Positions 8,116 to 17,308 are shown, counted from the stretch's first letter. The stretch is 49,332 nt of DNA from an uncultured Pelagibacteraceae bacterium (GCA_902580445.1 CACHKQ010000005.1:1-49332), one strand, 5' to 3'. The notes: generated by a model not told the origin, from the letters alone. Numbers and translations are program-made.

Positions 8116-8958
8116 ATGAAATTCATTAAAAATTCCCCTAAAATTTGGATAAAAAAATTTCCTTGGAAAAAAAAGTCTAGCAACAAATATTCAAGAGGCA
8201 GAGTGCTTATTCTTGGAGGTCAAAAGAACATGATTGGAGCAACAATTCTTGCCGCTGAAGCTTGCTTAAGGGTTGGCGTTGGGTCAGTCAAAATTATTTG
8301 TACTAAAGAAACTATACAAATTTTATCGATAAAATTTCCATCTGCTCTTAAAATTGAAATTAATAATATTTCATATCTAAAGAGTTTTCTAAAAAAAGAG
8401 TGCAAAACAACATCAGTCGCATTAGTGGGTCCAGGCGCAGGAAACAACACAAAAACAATGAAATTTACTGAGGAAATTTTGAAACATATAAAATATGTAA
8501 TTTTAGATGCTGACGCTTTAAATTCTTTTAAAAACAAAACAAAAAAACTTTTAAAATATTTAGATAAATATAGGCTCATTACTCCTCATAAAGCTGAATT
8601 TCACAGACTTTTTCCAACAATAAAAAAGAGTTTGGAAAACAAGGAAAAAGTTTTAAAATTTTTAAAGTTATGTGAGTCAAATATATTACTTAAAGGAAAT
8701 ACAACATTGATAGGTTCAAATAAAAAAATTATAAAAAATTCACACTCTTCAAGTGAATTAGCCGTTATTGGTTCAGGAGATGTTTTAGCAGGTATAATTG
8801 CAAGTCTTGTCGGAGACAACAAGATGTCAATGATAGAGGCCGCAGCCGCCGGAGCTTGGTTGCATGGAGATATTGCAAAAAAAAATGGTAGAGGTTTAAT
8901 TTCGGAGGATTTGATCAAAGGTATTCCATTTGCATTAAAAAGATTAAAAAATGAGTGA
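8116..8958 (+). CDS. nnrD: ADP/ATP-dependent NAD(P)H-hydrate dehydratase
   Basis: A 280-residue ribokinase-fold enzyme of the YjeF C-terminal family that repairs damaged NAD(P)H hydrates. Signatures are GPGAG at 105-109, DADALN at 131-136, TPHKAEF near 156-162 and the catalytic GSGDVLAG around residues 219-226. It is a stand-alone dehydratase: the NnrE epimerase domain that is fused at the N-terminus in many bacteria is absent and would have to be encoded elsewhere. The start lies close to a divergent promoter shared with glnA, and the gene overlaps the next one by eight bases. Confidence 0.94.
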   Translation: MKFIKNSPKIWIKKFPWKKKSSNKYSRGRVLILGGQKNMIGATILAAEACLRVGVGSVKIICTKETIQILSIKFPSALKIEINNISYLKSFLKKECKTTSVALVGPGAGNNTKTMKFTEEILKHIKYVILDADALNSFKNKTKKLLKYLDKYRLITPHKAEFHRLFPTIKKSLENKEKVLKFLKLCESNILLKGNTTLIGSNKKIIKNSHSSSELAVIGSGDVLAGIIASLVGDNKMSMIEAAAAGAWLHGDIAKKNGRGLISEDLIKGIPFALKRLKNE

Positions 8959-9433
8959 ATTGTTAAATAAAGAAACGGTAAAAAGAGTCGAAAAATCATT
9001 AAAAGAATTTGATAATAATTTAAAAGTTATTGTTTTAGATGAAACTGCACGAACTGCAAAAGATGCTGCCAGTAGTTTAAAATGTGAATTAGGTGCCATT
9101 GTAAAGAGCTTAGTGTTTAAAGCCGAAGGCGAATTTTTGGTTTGTTTAGTATCTGGTGATAAAAGATGCTCACTAAACAAACTTAAGAAGATTTTAAACA
9201 AAAAAGATGTTGCCATGGCAAACGCTAATGAGGTTAAAGATCATACTGGGTTTTCAATAGGCGGTGTTGCACCAACTGGCTATTTAAAAAAATTGAATAC
9301 TATTGTAGATAAATCTTTAAGTAGATTTAATTACGTGTATGGTGCTGCAGGTCACCCTGATTGTGTATTTAAAATTACCTTTTCAGAATTAGTAAAATTA
9401 ACAAGCGGAAAAGAAGCAGAGATAACTGAATGA
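8951..9433 (+). CDS. YbaK/EbsC-type aminoacyl-tRNA deacylase
   Basis: A 160-residue single-domain YbaK/ProX-family protein, a group that hydrolyses mischarged aminoacyl-tRNAs in trans (for example Cys- or Ala-tRNA-Pro). The conserved lysine in the segment AIVKSLVF, the GDKR(C)S region and the GGVAPTG loop are the visible family marks. Substrate specificity cannot be decided from sequence. It overlaps nnrD by eight bases and the following transporter by four bases, so the four genes from 8116 to 11386 look like one transcription unit. Confidence 0.9.
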   Translation: MSELLNKETVKRVEKSLKEFDNNLKVIVLDETARTAKDAASSLKCELGAIVKSLVFKAEGEFLVCLVSGDKRCSLNKLKKILNKKDVAMANANEVKDHTGFSIGGVAPTGYLKKLNTIVDKSLSRFNYVYGAAGHPDCVFKITFSELVKLTSGKEAEITE

Positions 9434-10320
9434 GAGAACCAAAAACTATTGATGTACTTTTATTAATTCTTTTAGGAGCGATTTGGGGATCAGCTTTTTT
9501 TAATATTAAAATAGCCACATATACATATGATCCAGTAACTTTAGTTTTTCTTAGGGTATTTTTTGCACTTGTTGCTTTAGGCCTCTATTGCTTTTACAAA
9601 AAAATTAAAATTTTAGCTTTTTCAAATAATTGGAAAATTTACGCTATTGTCGGGATAACAAACATTACAATACCATTTTTATTAATTGCTTATGGTACAA
9701 ATGTAGTTGACAGTTATTTATCCGCGATATTAATGAGCACAACGCCTTTAAGCGGAACTTTGCTAGCCCATTTTTTTACAAAAAACGAAAAATTAAATAT
9801 ATTTAAATCAACAGGCGTCTTAATTGGTTTTTTAGGTATTGTTTTTTTATTTTTTGATAAATTAGTTATTTCGGAAAGTAATTTATTTTATGCTTTAGTC
9901 ATCCTTTGTGGTTCAACTTTTTATGTAGTTGGAGGTATTTTGACATTAAAATTTTTAAAAAATGAAGGTAATGAAAATGTTTCAACCTCTACAATTTTAT
10001 GGTCATTAATCTTTATTTTACCTTTTTGTTTATATCAAGAACCTTGGGCAAACCTAGAGCCGTCGAAGGAGTCTACTCTTGCATTAATTTATTTGGGCGT
10101 GTTTCCAACCGGCGTAGCATGGTTACTCAGATTTCATATATTAACCAAAGTTGGAATGGTTTTTCAAACTCAAGTTGCTTATCTGATACCAATTTTTGGT
10201 GTTTTTTTCGGATATATAATTATGGATGAGAAAATAACTTGGAAGGTTTTAGTATCTCTTATAATTATTATTTCTGGAATATTTATGGTAAAAAGAGGCA
10301 ATAAAGGGATTCAAGAATAA
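9430..10320 (+). CDS. EamA/DMT-family membrane transporter
   Basis: A 296-residue drug/metabolite-transporter protein with about ten predicted membrane segments arranged as two EamA repeats. The first begins at LLLILLGAIWGSAFFNIK and the second near LFYALVILCGSTFYVVGG. The ILGAIWGSAF and IPIFGVFFGYIIMDE segments are typical of the family. Substrates of DMT proteins are diverse and cannot be read here. Translation is probably coupled to the preceding deacylase gene through a four-base overlap. Confidence 0.92.
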   Translation: MREPKTIDVLLLILLGAIWGSAFFNIKIATYTYDPVTLVFLRVFFALVALGLYCFYKKIKILAFSNNWKIYAIVGITNITIPFLLIAYGTNVVDSYLSAILMSTTPLSGTLLAHFFTKNEKLNIFKSTGVLIGFLGIVFLFFDKLVISESNLFYALVILCGSTFYVVGGILTLKFLKNEGNENVSTSTILWSLIFILPFCLYQEPWANLEPSKESTLALIYLGVFPTGVAWLLRFHILTKVGMVFQTQVAYLIPIFGVFFGYIIMDEKITWKVLVSLIIIISGIFMVKRGNKGIQE

Positions 10321-10321
10321 A

Positions 10322-11386
10322 ATGCCGAATAGTTCAGCCTCATTAAGTCTTTTATCCGTAATATCTTTGTTAAGTTTTTTTGTAGTTCTATTAACAAACA
10401 AATTTTCTTATAAAATTAAAAATGGAGCTTTATTAGATGAGGATTTTGAAAAACCCCAGGCTTTTCATCAATATCCAACCGCAAGAAGTGGAGGATTAGC
10501 TTCTTTTATATCGTTAGGTTTATTTTTTACTCTTTATTATTTTTTATTCGAAAAAGTTTTAATAGATTATTTGGTCTTAACTATAGCGATGTTTTTTTTG
10601 GGTTTCTTGGAAGATTTAAAGTTCAGCTTAAGAGCAATTTACAGACTGCTAATAATGTCAATTTTTTTATATTTGTTTATATTTTTTTTCTCTATAAGCA
10701 TTATTTCTCTTGATCTAAATTTATTAAATTTATGGATGAAAAATTGGTATTTTTCATCTTTTTTTATTTTGATCTGTTTTTTATTTATTATCAATGGAGC
10801 TAATCTTGTAGATGGTTTTAATGGGCTTTTAACAATACACATGCTTATAATAAATTTTATACTTTTGTATATAAATTTAAATAATGAAAACCAAGACCTT
10901 GCAATGATAATTACTGCTCAGATTGTTGTTTTAATATCTTTTCTACTTTTTAACTTTCCAAGAGCAACTATGTTTTTGGGAGATAGTGGCTCATATTTAT
11001 TTGGTTCATTGTTAGCTTTTAATATAATAAATACAAATAATTTAAATCCCCAGATTTCATCTTTCTTTTTTTGTATACTTTTATTTTACTTATTTTTTGA
11101 GGTTTTCTTTTCTTTTTTCAGAAAATTATATTTAAAAAAATCACCCCTTAAACCAGATAGATTACATCTACATATGTTAACATACGGTTTTTTATCTAAT
11201 TCTTTACACTTTAAAGATACCAACTATATAAATTCACTTTTAATAAATGTAATTTATACTTCTTTAATTATACCGGCAGTTTTTTTCATAGATAATGGGT
11301 TAATTTGTAAATACTGGTTTTTTTCATTATTAATTCTTTATATTATCTTTTATTCACTACTTTATAGTTTCGCAAAAAAGCAATAG
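10322..11386 (+). CDS. WecA/MraY-family phosphoglycosyltransferase
   Basis: A 354-residue polytopic membrane enzyme of glycosyltransferase family 4 (polyprenyl-phosphate N-acetylhexosamine-1-phosphate transferase). It shows the conserved acidic motifs FLGFLEDL, NGANLVDGFNGL and FLGDSGSYLFG, and the cytoplasmic histidine motif DRLHLHML. WecA/WbpL-type enzymes start surface polysaccharide or lipid-linked glycan synthesis; MraY proper is less likely because no peptidoglycan genes adjoin. It starts one base after the EamA gene. The aminosugar donor is unknown. Confidence 0.9.
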   Translation: MPNSSASLSLLSVISLLSFFVVLLTNKFSYKIKNGALLDEDFEKPQAFHQYPTARSGGLASFISLGLFFTLYYFLFEKVLIDYLVLTIAMFFLGFLEDLKFSLRAIYRLLIMSIFLYLFIFFFSISIISLDLNLLNLWMKNWYFSSFFILICFLFIINGANLVDGFNGLLTIHMLIINFILLYINLNNENQDLAMIITAQIVVLISFLLFNFPRATMFLGDSGSYLFGSLLAFNIINTNNLNPQISSFFFCILLFYLFFEVFFSFFRKLYLKKSPLKPDRLHLHMLTYGFLSNSLHFKDTNYINSLLINVIYTSLIIPAVFFIDNGLICKYWFFSLLILYIIFYSLLYSFAKKQ

Positions 11387-11403
11387 TTGTTATAAACTTT
11401 TGT

Positions 11404-11414
11404 TATAAAATTAA
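11404..11414 (+). promoter_or_regulatory. Candidate tRNA-Leu promoter box
   Basis: The bases TATAAAATTAA end six bases before the tRNA-Leu gene. The same 11 bases occur with the same six-base gap before tRNA-Ser at 40377-40387. TATAAA would act as the -10 box, with transcription starting just upstream of the tRNA. A direct repeat TTGTTATAAA (11387-11396 and 11400-11409) lies across it. No clear -35 box. Confidence 0.45.
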
Positions 11415-11420
11415 TTTAAT

Positions 11421-11505
11421 GGGCAAGTGGCGGAATTGGTATACGCGCTAGTCTTAGGAACTAGTGCCGCAAGGCTTAAGAGTTCGAGTCTCTTCTTGCC
11501 CACCA
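11421..11505 (+). tRNA. tRNA-Leu (anticodon UAG)
   Basis: An 85-base class II tRNA with the acceptor stem GGGCAAG/CTTGCCC, an encoded CCA end, the GTTCGAGTC T-loop region and the long variable arm expected of leucine tRNAs. The anticodon stem CTAGT/ACTAG encloses the loop CTTAGGA, giving anticodon TAG at 11455-11457. The CCA end lies only six bases before the tig start codon, so the two are almost certainly on one primary transcript. Confidence 0.96.
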
Positions 11506-11511
11506 ATATTT

Positions 11512-12876
11512 ATGAAAGTAAAAGTAAATTCTAAAAAAGGTTTTAAAACTATTTTATCTGTTTTAGTTGATAAAAAAACTATACAGAAAAAACTAGACGA
11601 AAAACTTAATGAACTTCAAAACAAAGTCCAATTAAAAGGTTTTAGACCAGGAAAAGTTCCAACTAATATTATAAAAAATCAATTTGGAAAGGCAGTATAC
11701 GGCGAAGTAATAGACGGTATTTTAAAAGAAACATCATCTAAAGCCATTGAGGACAATAAAATTAAAGTAGCAGGCCAACCAAAAATTGATTTGAAAACAT
11801 TTGGAGAGGGCAAGGATTTAGATTATACAATTGAATTAGAAACCTTACCGGAAATTAAAGTAAAGCCACTAAACACAATCAAGGCAACAGAATACAACAT
11901 TGAGATTGAAAAAAATATTATTGATAAAAGAATTGGTGAAATTGCTAAAAGTCAGCAAACTTTTGAAGATAAAAATGAAAATGAAAAAACTGAAAAAGGA
12001 GATATGGTTATTTTTGATTACGAAGGTAAAATTGACGGAAAAGAATTTGAAGGAAACAAGGGGAAAAATGTTCAATTAATTTTAGGTAGAGACCTTTTTA
12101 TAAAAGGTTTTGATGACCAACTTTTGGGAGCAAAAAAAAATGAAAATAAAACAGTAACTGTTAATCTTCCGCAAAATTTTCCAAAAAAAGAATTAGTAAA
12201 TAAAAAAACAAATTTTGACTGTAAAATTATAAATATAAAAAAACCTATTGACACAAAAATTAATGATGATTTTGCAAAAAAAATGGGTGCTAAAAATTTA
12301 GAAGATCTGAAAAGTTTAATTACAAAACAAATTTCAAATGAATATAAAAATAGTTTAAATATAATTACAAAAAAAAATATTTTAGAACAATTGGAAAAAT
12401 CTCACTCAATAGAGTTACCACCAAACTTAGTTGATCAAGAGGCAAAATTATTAACCAAAAATCAAAAAAAAGAAGATGAACAAAAAAATAAAGAAAAAAA
12501 TACCAAACTGGCCAAATCAAGAATAAAAGTTGGATTATTGTTAAATGAAATTGCTCAATCCAATAATTTAAAAATAGATGAGAATGAAATTAAAAATGAA
12601 ATACAAAAACAAATTAAAACCATGCCTGGTCAAGAAAAAATGGTAATGGATTATTATCAAAAAAATCCAAGCGCTGTTTCAAGTTTAAGAGGAGCTTTGT
12701 ATGAAGAAAAGATATTAGATTTAATTAAAAATAAAATTACGCTTAATAAAAAAAATATAACCACCAAAGAAGCCGAAGATATACTAAAATCTCATACTCA
12801 TGATCACGATCATAAGAGTGATAAAGAAAAAAACGTTAAAAAATCAAAAATTAAAAAAAAAAGTAAAAAGAAATAG
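11512..12876 (+). CDS. tig: Trigger factor, ribosome-associated chaperone and peptidyl-prolyl isomerase
   Basis: A 454-residue trigger factor. The N-terminal ribosome-binding domain carries the GFRPGKVP signature, followed by a FKBP-like PPIase domain (GDMVIFDYEGKIDGKEFEG through roughly residue 240) and a helical C-terminal chaperone domain. The chosen ATG lies six bases after tRNA-Leu; a longer frame would run into the tRNA and is rejected. There is no Shine-Dalgarno sequence. Residues 427-454 form an unusual tail, SHTHDHDH followed by a lysine-rich stretch. It heads the tig-clpP-clpX-lon order known from many bacteria. Confidence 0.96.
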   Translation: MKVKVNSKKGFKTILSVLVDKKTIQKKLDEKLNELQNKVQLKGFRPGKVPTNIIKNQFGKAVYGEVIDGILKETSSKAIEDNKIKVAGQPKIDLKTFGEGKDLDYTIELETLPEIKVKPLNTIKATEYNIEIEKNIIDKRIGEIAKSQQTFEDKNENEKTEKGDMVIFDYEGKIDGKEFEGNKGKNVQLILGRDLFIKGFDDQLLGAKKNENKTVTVNLPQNFPKKELVNKKTNFDCKIINIKKPIDTKINDDFAKKMGAKNLEDLKSLITKQISNEYKNSLNIITKKNILEQLEKSHSIELPPNLVDQEAKLLTKNQKKEDEQKNKEKNTKLAKSRIKVGLLLNEIAQSNNLKIDENEIKNEIQKQIKTMPGQEKMVMDYYQKNPSAVSSLRGALYEEKILDLIKNKITLNKKNITTKEAEDILKSHTHDHDHKSDKEKNVKKSKIKKKSKKK

Positions 12877-12889
12877 CTAAAAGCTATTT
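12871..12889 (+). terminator. Hairpin overlapping the tig stop codon
   Basis: AAATAGCT and AGCTATTT form a perfect 8-base-pair stem with a three-base loop, and the stem includes the tig stop codon. It is followed by a T and then AAATT rather than a long T tract, so it would be a weak intrinsic terminator or an mRNA 3'-end stabiliser. In such AT-rich DNA, chance pairing is possible. Confidence 0.3.
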
Positions 12890-12912
12890 TAAATTGTATA
12901 ACCCTTATTGCC

Positions 12913-13524
12913 ATGATTCGTAGAATAGAAGAACAATTAAACAATCTCGTTCCAATGGTTGTTGAGCAAACAACTAAAGGTGAAAGAGCTTTCGATATTT
13001 ATTCAAGATTATTAAAAGAAAGAATTGTTTTTTTAGTGGGTGGCGTAAACGATACAGTAGCCTCCCTGGTCACAGCACAACTTTTGTTTCTTGAGTCCGA
13101 AAATCCAAAAAAAGAAATTTTTTTTTATATTAATAGCCCTGGTGGATTAGTTACTTCAGGCTTAGGTATTTATGATACCATGCAATACATTAAATCACCT
13201 GTTTCAACACTTTGTATAGGCCAAGCATCATCAATGGGATCTTTTTTATTATCTGCCGGTGAAAAAGGAAAGAGATTTTCCTTACCAAATTCAAGAATAA
13301 TGGTGCACCAACCGTCAGCAGGATTTCAGGGTCAAGCTACTGACATTCAAATTCATGCAAAAGAAATATTAGCTTTAAAAGAAAGATTAAATAAAATTTA
13401 TTCTAAACACACAGGTAAATCTGTTAAGGAAATTTCCCAAGCCTTGGAAAGAGATAATTTTATGACTCCTGAAGAGGCTAAAGATTTCGGACTAATAGAC
13501 TCTGTAGTTGAAAAAAGAAAATAA
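12913..13524 (+). CDS. clpP: ATP-dependent Clp protease proteolytic subunit
   Basis: A 203-residue serine protease subunit that forms the ClpP 14-mer and degrades substrates fed by ClpX. The catalytic triad is complete: Ser107 in GQASSMGS, His132 in MVHQPSAG and Asp181 in ERDNFM, each ten residues beyond the E. coli mature numbering. The ATG at 12913 fits the family; the first dozen residues would be the processed propeptide. A TATAAC box at 12897-12902 could be a local -10 element. clpX follows after a 79-base gap. Confidence 0.97.
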   Translation: MIRRIEEQLNNLVPMVVEQTTKGERAFDIYSRLLKERIVFLVGGVNDTVASLVTAQLLFLESENPKKEIFFYINSPGGLVTSGLGIYDTMQYIKSPVSTLCIGQASSMGSFLLSAGEKGKRFSLPNSRIMVHQPSAGFQGQATDIQIHAKEILALKERLNKIYSKHTGKSVKEISQALERDNFMTPEEAKDFGLIDSVVEKRK

Positions 13525-13603
13525 TACACAATATATAGATTAGCATTCAACTTCTGCTTGCCTTGTTACACACATAGATTTAAAATTAGGTTAGTGATTC
13601 GTT

Positions 13604-14857
13604 ATGTCAGAAAAAAATAATAAAAATATACTTTATTGCTCTTTTTGTGGAAAGAGCCAACACGAAGTTAAAAAACTCATCGCAGGACCAACTGTATTTA
13701 TTTGCGACGAATGTGTTGAATTATGTATGGATATTATTAAAGAGGAAAATAAGAGTTCTTTAATAAAACATCAAGAAGGCGTTCCAACCCCAAGAGAAAT
13801 TTGCAAAATATTAGATGATTATGTAATTGGACAGACTCACGCTAAAGAAGTTTTATCAGTTGCTGTTCATAATCATTACAAAAGATTAAGCCACGAAAAT
13901 AAATCTAACAAAGATGTTGAGTTATCTAAATCCAATATCCTTTTAGTTGGACCAACAGGGTGTGGAAAAACTCTATTAGCACAAACTCTTGCTAGAATTT
14001 TGGATGTACCTTTTACAATGGCGGATGCAACAACTTTAACCGAGGCTGGTTACGTTGGGGAAGATGTAGAAAATATAATTTTAAAACTTTTACAAGCAGC
14101 CGATTACAATGTTGAAAAAGCTCAAAAAGGAATAGTTTATATTGATGAAGTTGATAAAATAAGCAGAAAGTCAGAAAACCCATCAATAACAAGAGATGTT
14201 TCAGGTGAAGGGGTACAACAAGCTTTGTTAAAAATAATGGAAGGTACTATTGCAAGTGTTCCACCACAAGGTGGTAGAAAACACCCTCAGCAAGAATTTT
14301 TACAAGTTGATACTACTAACATACTTTTTATTTGTGGTGGAGCCTTTGCGGGATTAGATAAAGTTATTGAAAATAGGGGTAAAGGAACTTCTATTGGTTT
14401 TGGTGCTAAAGTAAAAAGCAATGAGGATTCAACAATTTCCGAAATTATAAAAAAATTAGAACCAGAAGATTTAATTAAATATGGTCTAATACCCGAATTT
14501 ATTGGCAGGATGCCAATTATAGCTACTTTAAAAGAATTAGATGAAAAATCTTTGGTAAAAATTTTAAAGGAACCAAAAAACTCATTGTTAAAACAATACA
14601 AAAGGCTTTTTGAGTTTGAAGATGTGAAATTAGAATTCAGAGATGATGCTTTGATAGAAATATCTAAAAAGGCAATTAGCAAGAAAACAGGAGCAAGAGG
14701 TTTGAGATCTATATTAGAGTCTCTATTATTAAAAACAATGTTTTCTCTTCCAGATATGGAGAATGTAGAATCGGTCACAGTTGATAAATCAGTAGTTAAG
14801 GGCAAATCTGAGCCTATAATTACTTATTCTAAAGCCAAATCCACATCTGTGGCTTAA
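13604..14857 (+). CDS. clpX: ClpX ATPase, unfoldase of ClpXP
   Basis: A 417-residue AAA+ unfoldase. The N-terminal C4 zinc finger (CSFC with CDEC, residues about 10-38) binds adaptors and substrates. Then follow Walker A GPTGCGKT, Walker B VYIDEVDK, the pore loop in AGYVGEDVE, sensor regions (IPEFIGRMP) and the C-terminal domain with [11 protein letters not shown]. Length is normal. The 79-base gap upstream has no convincing promoter; co-transcription with clpP is likely. Confidence 0.97.
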   Translation: MSEKNNKNILYCSFCGKSQHEVKKLIAGPTVFICDECVELCMDIIKEENKSSLIKHQEGVPTPREICKILDDYVIGQTHAKEVLSVAVHNHYKRLSHENKSNKDVELSKSNILLVGPTGCGKTLLAQTLARILDVPFTMADATTLTEAGYVGEDVENIILKLLQAADYNVEKAQKGIVYIDEVDKISRKSENPSITRDVSGEGVQQALLKIMEGTIASVPPQGGRKHPQQEFLQVDTTNILFICGGAFAGLDKVIENRGKGTSIGFGAKVKSNEDSTISEIIKKLEPEDLIKYGLIPEFIGRMPIIATLKELDEKSLVKILKEPKNSLLKQYKRLFEFEDVKLEFRDDALIEISKKAISKKTGARGLRSILESLLLKTMFSLPDMENVESVTVDKSVVKGKSEPIITYSKAKSTSVA

Positions 14858-14863
14858 ATTTCA

Positions 14864-14892
14864 CTTGAAATAACTGCTTTTAATATCCATAT
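14864..14892 (+). promoter_or_regulatory. Candidate heat-shock (RpoH) promoter of lon
   Basis: CTTGAAA at 14864-14870 and TCCATAT at 14886-14892, separated by 15 bases, resemble the sigma-32 consensus (CTTGAAA, 11-16 bases, CCCATnT). Only the first base of the -10 part differs. Transcription would start at about 14898-14900, that is, at the lon ATG, giving a nearly leaderless mRNA. The region also contains the 14-base palindrome ATTTCACTTGAAAT (14858-14871). Confidence 0.5.
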
Positions 14893-14899
14893 TAAAAAT

Positions 14900-17287
14900 A
14901 TGAGTCTTGAAAATTTCAAACCATTACTGCCCCTTAGAGACATAGTTATATTTCCGTCCACGGTAGTACCTCTTTTTGTCGGAAGAAAAAAATCTATTAA
15001 AGCTCTTGAAGAGGTTATGAAATCAGATAAATCAATAGTTCTAGTTGCTCAAAAAAACTCTGAAGTAGACGATCCTAAAGAACAAGATATTTATTCTTAT
15101 GGATGTCTAAGCAAAATTCTACAATTACTCAAACTCCCAGACGGAACAGTAAAAGTTTTAGTTGAAGGTATTAATAGAGTTAAAATTAAATCAATAAAAA
15201 ATGAAGAAAAAAAATATTTAAATTGTGAAATTGAAATAGTTTCAACTGTTGGTGACACTGATCAAAGCAAGGCTTTAGCGACAAGCTTAATTAAAAAATT
15301 TGAAAAGTTATCAAATTTAAGTAAAAAAGATTTGGGTGATTTCACAAAAAACCTTAAATCTTTATCTAAAACGTCTGATATATCAGATAATATCTCATCT
15401 AATCTAAATGTTTCAATTTTTGAAAAGCAAAAACTATTAGAAATTTTTGATATTACGAAAAGATTAGAGAGAATTTACGAAATTATTGAAAAAGAGACTA
15501 GCGTTATAAGTATGGAGAAAAAAATTAGAGGTAGAGTCAAAAACCAAATGGAGAAAACTCAAAGAGAATACTATTTAAATGAACAGCTTAAAGCCATACA
15601 AAAAGAATTAGGAGAAATCGAAGAAGGTAAGGATGAAGTTTCAAACCTAAGTAGCTCAATTTTAAAAGCTAAAATGACAAAAGAGGCACAATCAAAATGC
15701 TTATCTGAATTAAAGAAATTAAAATCTATGAGCCCAATGTCTGCAGAAGCAACTGTAGTAAGGAATTATCTTGATTGGATGATAGATCTACCTTGGAGTA
15801 ATAAAAGCAAAATTATAAAAGATTTAAAATCTGCGCAACAAATTCTAGATGAAGATCACTATGGTTTGGATAAAGTTAAAGAGAGAATTATTGAGTTTTT
15901 AGCAGTTCAAAAAAGGATAGAAAAATTAAAAGGTCCAATACTTTGTTTAGTAGGACCTCCAGGAGTTGGCAAAACCTCTTTAGGAAAATCTATAGCAAGA
16001 GCTACAGGAAGAAAATTTGTAAGAATATCTTTAGGCGGTGTTAGAGATGAAGCAGAAATCAGAGGCCACAGAAGAACCTATATAGGCTCTCTACCTGGAA
16101 AAATTATTCAAATGATGAAAAAAGCAGGTACCAAAAATCCTTTATTTTTATTAGATGAAATTGATAAGGTTGGAAGCGATTATAGAGGTGATCCATCTTC
16201 TGCTTTACTAGAGGCATTAGATCCAGAGCAAAATAAACAATTTAACGATCACTATCTTGAAGTTGATTATGATTTATCTGACGTAATGTTTGTCACAACA
16301 GCAAACACTCTTAACATATTACCTCCTTTGTTGGACAGAATGGAAATAATAAGAATACCTGGTTATACAGAAGATGAAAAAACTAATATTGCTCAAAAAT
16401 ATTTAATACCTAAACAAAGTAAAGATAACGGATTGAAAGATAATGAATGGAAAATATCTGAGAAAGTTATAAAAAAAATCATTAGAGATTATACAAGAGA
16501 ATCTGGTGTAAGAAATTTAGAGAGGGAAATTTCAAAAATTGCCAGAAAGACAGTTAAAAAAATAGATTCAAGTGAAAAAATAGAAAAAGAATTATTAGAA
16601 AAAGATGTTAATAGCTTTCTCGGAGTTAAGAAATACAATTATGGTGAGATCGAAAGTGAAAATAAAATAGGAGTTTCAACTGGTCTCGCTTGGACCGAAG
16701 TTGGTGGAGAAATACTTAAAATAGAATCAGTCAACATGCCTGGCAAAGGAAAAATGCAAATAACAGGTAAGCTTGGTGAGGTTATGCAAGAGTCAGTAAA
16801 AGCCGCAAAATCTTTTGTTAGATATAAGTCTGTAGAATTTGGAATAGTACCACCGCTTTTTGAAAAAAAAGATTTCCATATCCATGTGCCCGAAGGAGCG
16901 ACACCCAAAGATGGTCCATCTGCTGGTATTGCTATAGTGACTTCTATAATATCTTCAATTACTGGAATCCCGGTTAATAAAGATGTAGCGATGACAGGTG
17001 AAGTTACCCTAAGAGGAAATGTGCTACAAATCGGAGGTCTAAAGGAAAAATTATTAGCAGCACACAGAGCTGGTATTAAAAAAGTTTTAATTCCATTCGA
17101 TAATCAAAAGGATTTAATTGAAATCCCCGAAACGATAAGAAATAGTATTGAAATAGTAAGTGTAAAAACTGTCGAAGAAGTGCTTAAACATGCGCTTACA
17201 AAAGAACTCAAACCAGTTAAATGGGTAGAAATAGATCAAGTTTCAAATAAAAATAAAGAAAAATCAGAAGTTACAAGCGCTCATTAA
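14900..17287 (+). CDS. lon: ATP-dependent protease Lon
   Basis: A 795-residue LonA protease that degrades misfolded and short-lived regulatory proteins. Domains in order are the N-terminal LON substrate domain (PLLPLRDIVIFP, about 1-200), a coiled region with REYYLNEQLKAIQKELGE, the AAA+ domain with Walker A GPPGVGKTS and Walker B LFLLDEIDK, and the C-terminal serine-lysine protease domain with GPSAGIAI (catalytic Ser) and GGLKEKLLAAHRAG (catalytic Lys). No Shine-Dalgarno sequence precedes the ATG, which agrees with the leaderless promoter proposed just upstream. Confidence 0.97.
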   Translation: MSLENFKPLLPLRDIVIFPSTVVPLFVGRKKSIKALEEVMKSDKSIVLVAQKNSEVDDPKEQDIYSYGCLSKILQLLKLPDGTVKVLVEGINRVKIKSIKNEEKKYLNCEIEIVSTVGDTDQSKALATSLIKKFEKLSNLSKKDLGDFTKNLKSLSKTSDISDNISSNLNVSIFEKQKLLEIFDITKRLERIYEIIEKETSVISMEKKIRGRVKNQMEKTQREYYLNEQLKAIQKELGEIEEGKDEVSNLSSSILKAKMTKEAQSKCLSELKKLKSMSPMSAEATVVRNYLDWMIDLPWSNKSKIIKDLKSAQQILDEDHYGLDKVKERIIEFLAVQKRIEKLKGPILCLVGPPGVGKTSLGKSIARATGRKFVRISLGGVRDEAEIRGHRRTYIGSLPGKIIQMMKKAGTKNPLFLLDEIDKVGSDYRGDPSSALLEALDPEQNKQFNDHYLEVDYDLSDVMFVTTANTLNILPPLLDRMEIIRIPGYTEDEKTNIAQKYLIPKQSKDNGLKDNEWKISEKVIKKIIRDYTRESGVRNLEREISKIARKTVKKIDSSEKIEKELLEKDVNSFLGVKKYNYGEIESENKIGVSTGLAWTEVGGEILKIESVNMPGKGKMQITGKLGEVMQESVKAAKSFVRYKSVEFGIVPPLFEKKDFHIHVPEGATPKDGPSAGIAIVTSIISSITGIPVNKDVAMTGEVTLRGNVLQIGGLKEKLLAAHRAGIKKVLIPFDNQKDLIEIPETIRNSIEIVSVKTVEEVLKHALTKELKPVKWVEIDQVSNKNKEKSEVTSAH

Positions 17288-17308
17288 TTGTTTAAGATCA
17301 CTAAACAA
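17288..17308 (+). other. Small hairpin just after lon
   Basis: TTGTTTA and TAAACAA form a 7-base-pair stem with a seven-base loop directly after the lon stop codon. It is not followed by a T tract, so it is not a standard intrinsic terminator. It could protect the lon mRNA end or separate lon from the sugar-pathway gene, or be chance pairing in AT-rich sequence. Confidence 0.25.

Noticed and set aside
8220-9216. Chain of minus-strand frames opposite nnrD and the YbaK-type gene
   Set aside because: They lie fully antisense to two confident genes and have no start signals or domains; they look like by-products of AT-rich coding sequence.
11464-11511. Upstream extension of the trigger factor frame
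   Set aside because: The extension begins inside tRNA-Leu; the conserved protein sequence starts at the ATG at 11512.
14287-14805. 172-codon minus-strand frame opposite clpX
   Set aside because: It is an antisense shadow of a strongly conserved gene, with composition that mirrors clpX codons and no family features.
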